Assembly: GCA_002839125.1 (NCBI GenBank)
Contig: PGXI01000049.1
Span: 1 to 10,297 of the forward strand
Direction of reading: 5' to 3'
From: Tenericutes bacterium HGW-Tenericutes-5
Lineage (GTDB): Bacteria > Bacillota_I > Bacilli_A > Izemoplasmatales > Hujiaoplasmataceae
DNA: 10,297 nt
A model generated the notes under the pieces. That model did no database searches, had not been told where the DNA came from, and saw only the letters and a list, made by a program, of their open reading frames with translations. The position numbers and the translations under genes were made by a program. Positions 9,071 through 10,297 of this stretch are shown piece after piece (the first letter of the stretch is position 1; every line of letters begins with the position of its first letter).

Positions 9071-9152
9071 AAAAAAGCCCTTGTCTATCACTTTCGAGCA
9101 TCTTCTTTTCTTAATAAGAAATAAAAAATGCCCTCGTCCTAAAGACAACGGC
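9071..9152 (-). terminator. Possible second, long-range terminator reusing the first terminator's 5' arm
   Basis: GACAAGGGC at 9085-9077 is followed by six T (9076-9071). It nearly duplicates the first terminator's 3' arm (GACGAGGGC) and pairs with the same 5' arm GCCGTTGTC (9152-9144) with one G-G mismatch. The sequence between can fold on its own as a hairpin (9133-9096) of about 17 pairs with one bulge and three wobbles, which would bury the first 3' arm. A weaker local stem, GCTC/GGGC from 9099, is the alternative. The structure is inferred by eye. Confidence 0.4.
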
Positions 9153-9153
9153 A
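9123..9153 (-). terminator. Intrinsic terminator of the c-di-GMP riboswitch expression platform
   Basis: TGCCGTTGTC (9153-9144), loop TTTAG, then GACGAGGGCA (9138-9129) form a 10-pair stem with one G-G mismatch and one G-U pair, followed by TTTTTT (9128-9123). The 5' arm includes the last conserved bases of the aptamer (GTTGCCG). Aptamer and terminator should therefore exclude each other, which predicts that c-di-GMP binding allows readthrough. Confidence 0.8.
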
Positions 9154-9219
9154 ACTGGCTACCATCTAGAAGAAGGCCCTATAGCTTTGCGTCACTAGCT
9201 TTCACTAGTTTTGCTATTT
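9149..9219 (-). promoter_or_regulatory. Cyclic-di-GMP-I (GEMM-I) riboswitch aptamer
   Basis: The leader RNA shows the GEMM-I hallmarks in order. A closing stem ATAGC (9217-9213) pairs with GCTAT (9185-9181). Inside it lies GCAAA, then a hairpin ACTAGT-GAAA-GCTAGT with a GAAA tetraloop, then the diagnostic GACGCAAAGC. After the stem come GGGCC, a short loop, GGTAGCC and GTTGCCG, which form the second hairpin with its tetraloop-receptor side. The positions equivalent to the ligand-contacting G20, A47 and C92 of the Vibrio Vc2 aptamer appear to be G9214, A9187 and C9151. The transcription start falls just upstream, near 9221. This class binds c-di-GMP and often controls adhesion, motility and matrix genes; here the targets are the secreted protein and the giant surface protein. 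Confidence 0.92.
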
Positions 9220-9220
9220 A

Positions 9221-9256
9221 CGAGTATATTATATTATTAAGACCAGCCTTTGTCAA
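9221..9256 (-). promoter_or_regulatory. Consensus sigma-A promoter of the riboswitch-controlled operon
   Basis: TTGACA (9256-9251) and TATAAT (9233-9228) both match consensus exactly with a 17-base spacer. The expected start is near 9221, immediately before the aptamer. The bases upstream of the -35 are nearly all A or T, like an UP element. The promoter looks strong and unregulated, leaving control to the riboswitch. Confidence 0.9.
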
Positions 9257-9450
9257 TATTATTGTCGTATTTTTAGTTATTATATTCATATTTTTATTAA
9301 ATTTTATCAAATTATGGAAATACTGTAAATACCGCGGTTTTACATTGACTATAAAAATGTTAATTTTCAAATTTTAAATTGAAAGTAGAAAATAAAACCA
9401 AAATAATCATGAAATCTCGATTTTATCACAAAACATTAACAATATTTTTG
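9257..9450. other. AT-rich divergent intergenic region
   Basis: No gene is apparent here on either strand. The part next to the minus promoter is an A/T tract with TATTTTTA at 9268 and TATTTTTATT at 9289, 21 bases or two helical turns apart, consistent with an UP element or curved DNA. The one GC-rich point is the palindrome at 9325-9343. Confidence 0.5.
9325..9343. repeat. Palindrome centred on CCGCGG; candidate operator
   Basis: GTAAA-T-ACCG / CGGT-TTTAC is an inverted repeat of nine pairs with one extra T, in DNA otherwise almost free of G and C. It lies about 70 bases upstream of the minus promoter's -35 and about 110 bases upstream of the plus promoter. There is no T-tract of terminator type, so a protein-binding site is more likely than a terminator. 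No known operator is recognised. Confidence 0.4.
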
Positions 9451-9457
9451 TTGTTTT
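9430..9457. repeat. Imperfect inverted repeat overlapping the plus-strand -35
   Basis: AAAAC-ATT-AACAA, loop TATTT, then TTGTT-GTTTT gives ten pairs with a three-base bulge. All pairs but two are A-T, so in this composition it may be chance. Its overlap with the -35 (9451-9456) makes an operator possible. Confidence 0.25.
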
Positions 9458-9479
9458 TACACATAAAAAATGATATGAT
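9451..9479 (+). promoter_or_regulatory. Extended -10 promoter of the foldase-like gene
   Basis: TTGTTT (9451-9456), a 17-base spacer, and TATGAT (9474-9479) preceded by TG at 9471-9472 (TGn extended -10). This is the best promoter match upstream of the plus-strand gene. Transcription should begin near 9486, giving a leader of about 30 bases. Confidence 0.6.
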
Positions 9480-9498
9480 ATATATTGCGAAAATTATT

Positions 9499-9504
9499 AA
9501 GGAG
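9499..9504 (+). promoter_or_regulatory. Ribosome binding site of the plus-strand gene
   Basis: AAGGAG lies 10 bases before the ATG at 9515. It is the strongest Shine-Dalgarno match in the window and fixes this start. Confidence 0.75.
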
Positions 9505-9514
9505 TGACAAAAAC

Positions 9515-10297
9515 ATGAATAACCCATTATTAAAAAAGATTATCATTATCGGATCGGTTGTCTTGGCTGTAGTTATAGGCGCAGTAGTCCTAGCTGTTAC
9601 AGTTGGGAACACCCAAATCCCAAGCGTTGAAAACCCAAATGAAGTTTTCTACGAAAGATTGGACTCTGAAGGCAATGTAATCTACACCATTACCAACGCA
9701 GAAATTTATGAACAAATTAAATCAAATAATGGTATCCAACAATTACTTATGATGGTGGATGCTACATTATTAACCGAATATCTTGATGAAGTAACCGAAA
9801 CTGAAATTGCCGATAAGATTTTACAATTAACTTATGGCACTAAAGATGAGGAAACAATTCTTGAAATCGACCCTGAAGATAAGTTATCTATGGAAGAAGA
9901 TTTCGCAAGATCAATGGTTTTAGCTGGTTACGAAGGTAAAGAAGACGCTTATGCAAGCCTTTTAATCGCTAGAGAAAAATATGCTTATGAAGCTTATTTA
10001 GGAGAATTAACAGAAACTGAAGTCGCTACTGCATTCATCAGTTCTTACTTCGAAGATATGAAAGCTATCAACATTCGTTTTACTAGTAGAGAAGATGCTC
10101 TAGCAGTTTTAAGAATGTTCCACTTGGCTGAAATTGATTCGAAATTAGCTGTTTACAAAGGTTTCACTTACAATGACGAAAGTTTAAAAGACTTAAATGG
10201 CGATATCGTTGATGTTTATACTACTATTGATACTTTCTACTTTGATGAAAACGACAATTTAAACGATGTTTCAGAAGAAACTGTTTATACTTTAGGA
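9515..10297 (+). CDS. Membrane-anchored extracytoplasmic protein, PrsA/SurA-type foldase-like (partial, 261 aa seen)
   Basis: The frame is open from the ATG at 9515 to the window edge. The protein begins MNNPLLKK, then a hydrophobic segment (about residues 9-30), then an acidic soluble domain. There is no lipobox cysteine, so it is an uncleaved anchor or signal peptide rather than a lipoprotein like Bacillus PrsA. Residues of about 58-85 (TITNAEIYEQIKSNNG, then QQLLMMVDATLL) resemble the start of the SurA/PrsA N-terminal chaperone domain, where a helix after a 'T-x-x-E-x-Y' turn leads to a 'D-x-x-L' helix. The rest is helical and rich in Glu, Ala and Tyr, also in keeping. A parvulin domain, if present, would lie past the edge or near it and cannot be confirmed. 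It is divergent from the riboswitch operon with its own promoter. The coding call is secure; the family is a moderate-confidence pattern match. Confidence 0.85.
   Translation, partial: MNNPLLKKIIIIGSVVLAVVIGAVVLAVTVGNTQIPSVENPNEVFYERLDSEGNVIYTITNAEIYEQIKSNNGIQQLLMMVDATLLTEYLDEVTETEIADKILQLTYGTKDEETILEIDPEDKLSMEEDFARSMVLAGYEGKEDAYASLLIAREKYAYEAYLGELTETEVATAFISSYFEDMKAINIRFTSREDALAVLRMFHLAEIDSKLAVYKGFTYNDESLKDLNGDIVDVYTTIDTFYFDENDNLNDVSEETVYTLG

Noticed and set aside
9037..9072. N-terminal extension of the 302-aa protein from a TTG at 9072
   Set aside because: It abuts the terminator U-tract, has no ribosome binding site and adds basic residues ahead of an otherwise normal signal peptide; the ATG at 9036 has AAGG upstream.
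8997..9101. Leader ORF of 34 codons (starts MLESDRQG) on the minus strand between riboswitch and first gene
   Set aside because: Its ATG sits in the predicted hairpin, the only purine-rich tract is too close to it, and it overlaps the first gene out of frame; nothing supports translation.
9081..9377. 98-codon ORF on the plus strand across the intergenic region
   Set aside because: It is antisense to the terminator, riboswitch and promoter, its composition follows the AT-rich DNA, and there is no ribosome binding site.

Overview
The window is AT-rich DNA from a low-GC bacterium of the Firmicutes/Mollicutes side of the tree. TGA acts as a stop: it ends the giant gene, and the next gene restarts right on it. 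This rules out the Mycoplasma code but fits Acholeplasma- or Izemoplasma-like lineages, or a low-GC Bacilli/Erysipelotrichia relative. The placement is inference from base composition, code use and gene types; no phylogenetic marker is present.

About 90% of the window is one minus-strand transcription unit, read from right to left. It starts at a textbook sigma-A promoter (9256-9228). The roughly 185-nt leader holds a cyclic-di-GMP-I (GEMM-I) riboswitch (about 9219-9149), whose 3' end overlaps an intrinsic terminator (9153-9123). A second U-tract with a duplicated terminator arm follows (9085-9071). The unit then encodes three proteins. The first is a 302-residue secreted protein with a SipW-type signal peptide and TasA/camelysin-like features (9036-8128). 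The second is a 2663-residue secreted protein with a GLUG-motif beta-helix, a lamin-tail domain and a beta-sandwich C-terminus (8119-128). The third is the N-terminus of a membrane protein running off the left edge (122-1), which by position could be the signal peptidase. Spacing is tight: the second gene's ribosome binding site overlaps the first gene's stop, and the third gene overlaps or abuts the second gene's stop, so translational coupling is likely.

The intergenic stretch 9257-9450 is very AT-rich. It holds an UP-like tract and one conspicuous palindrome centred on CCGCGG. To its right, a plus-strand gene (from 9515, open at the right edge) with its own extended -10 promoter encodes a membrane-anchored extracytoplasmic protein resembling PrsA/SurA-type foldases.

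Taken together, the window looks like a c-di-GMP-switched surface or matrix module: a small matrix-type protein, a giant adhesin-like protein and possibly their export peptidase, next to a possible secretion chaperone. The riboswitch overlaps the terminator so that ligand binding should block termination, predicting that high c-di-GMP turns on the very costly giant protein. The riboswitch and the gene layout are read directly from sequence; the adhesive or biofilm role is inference.
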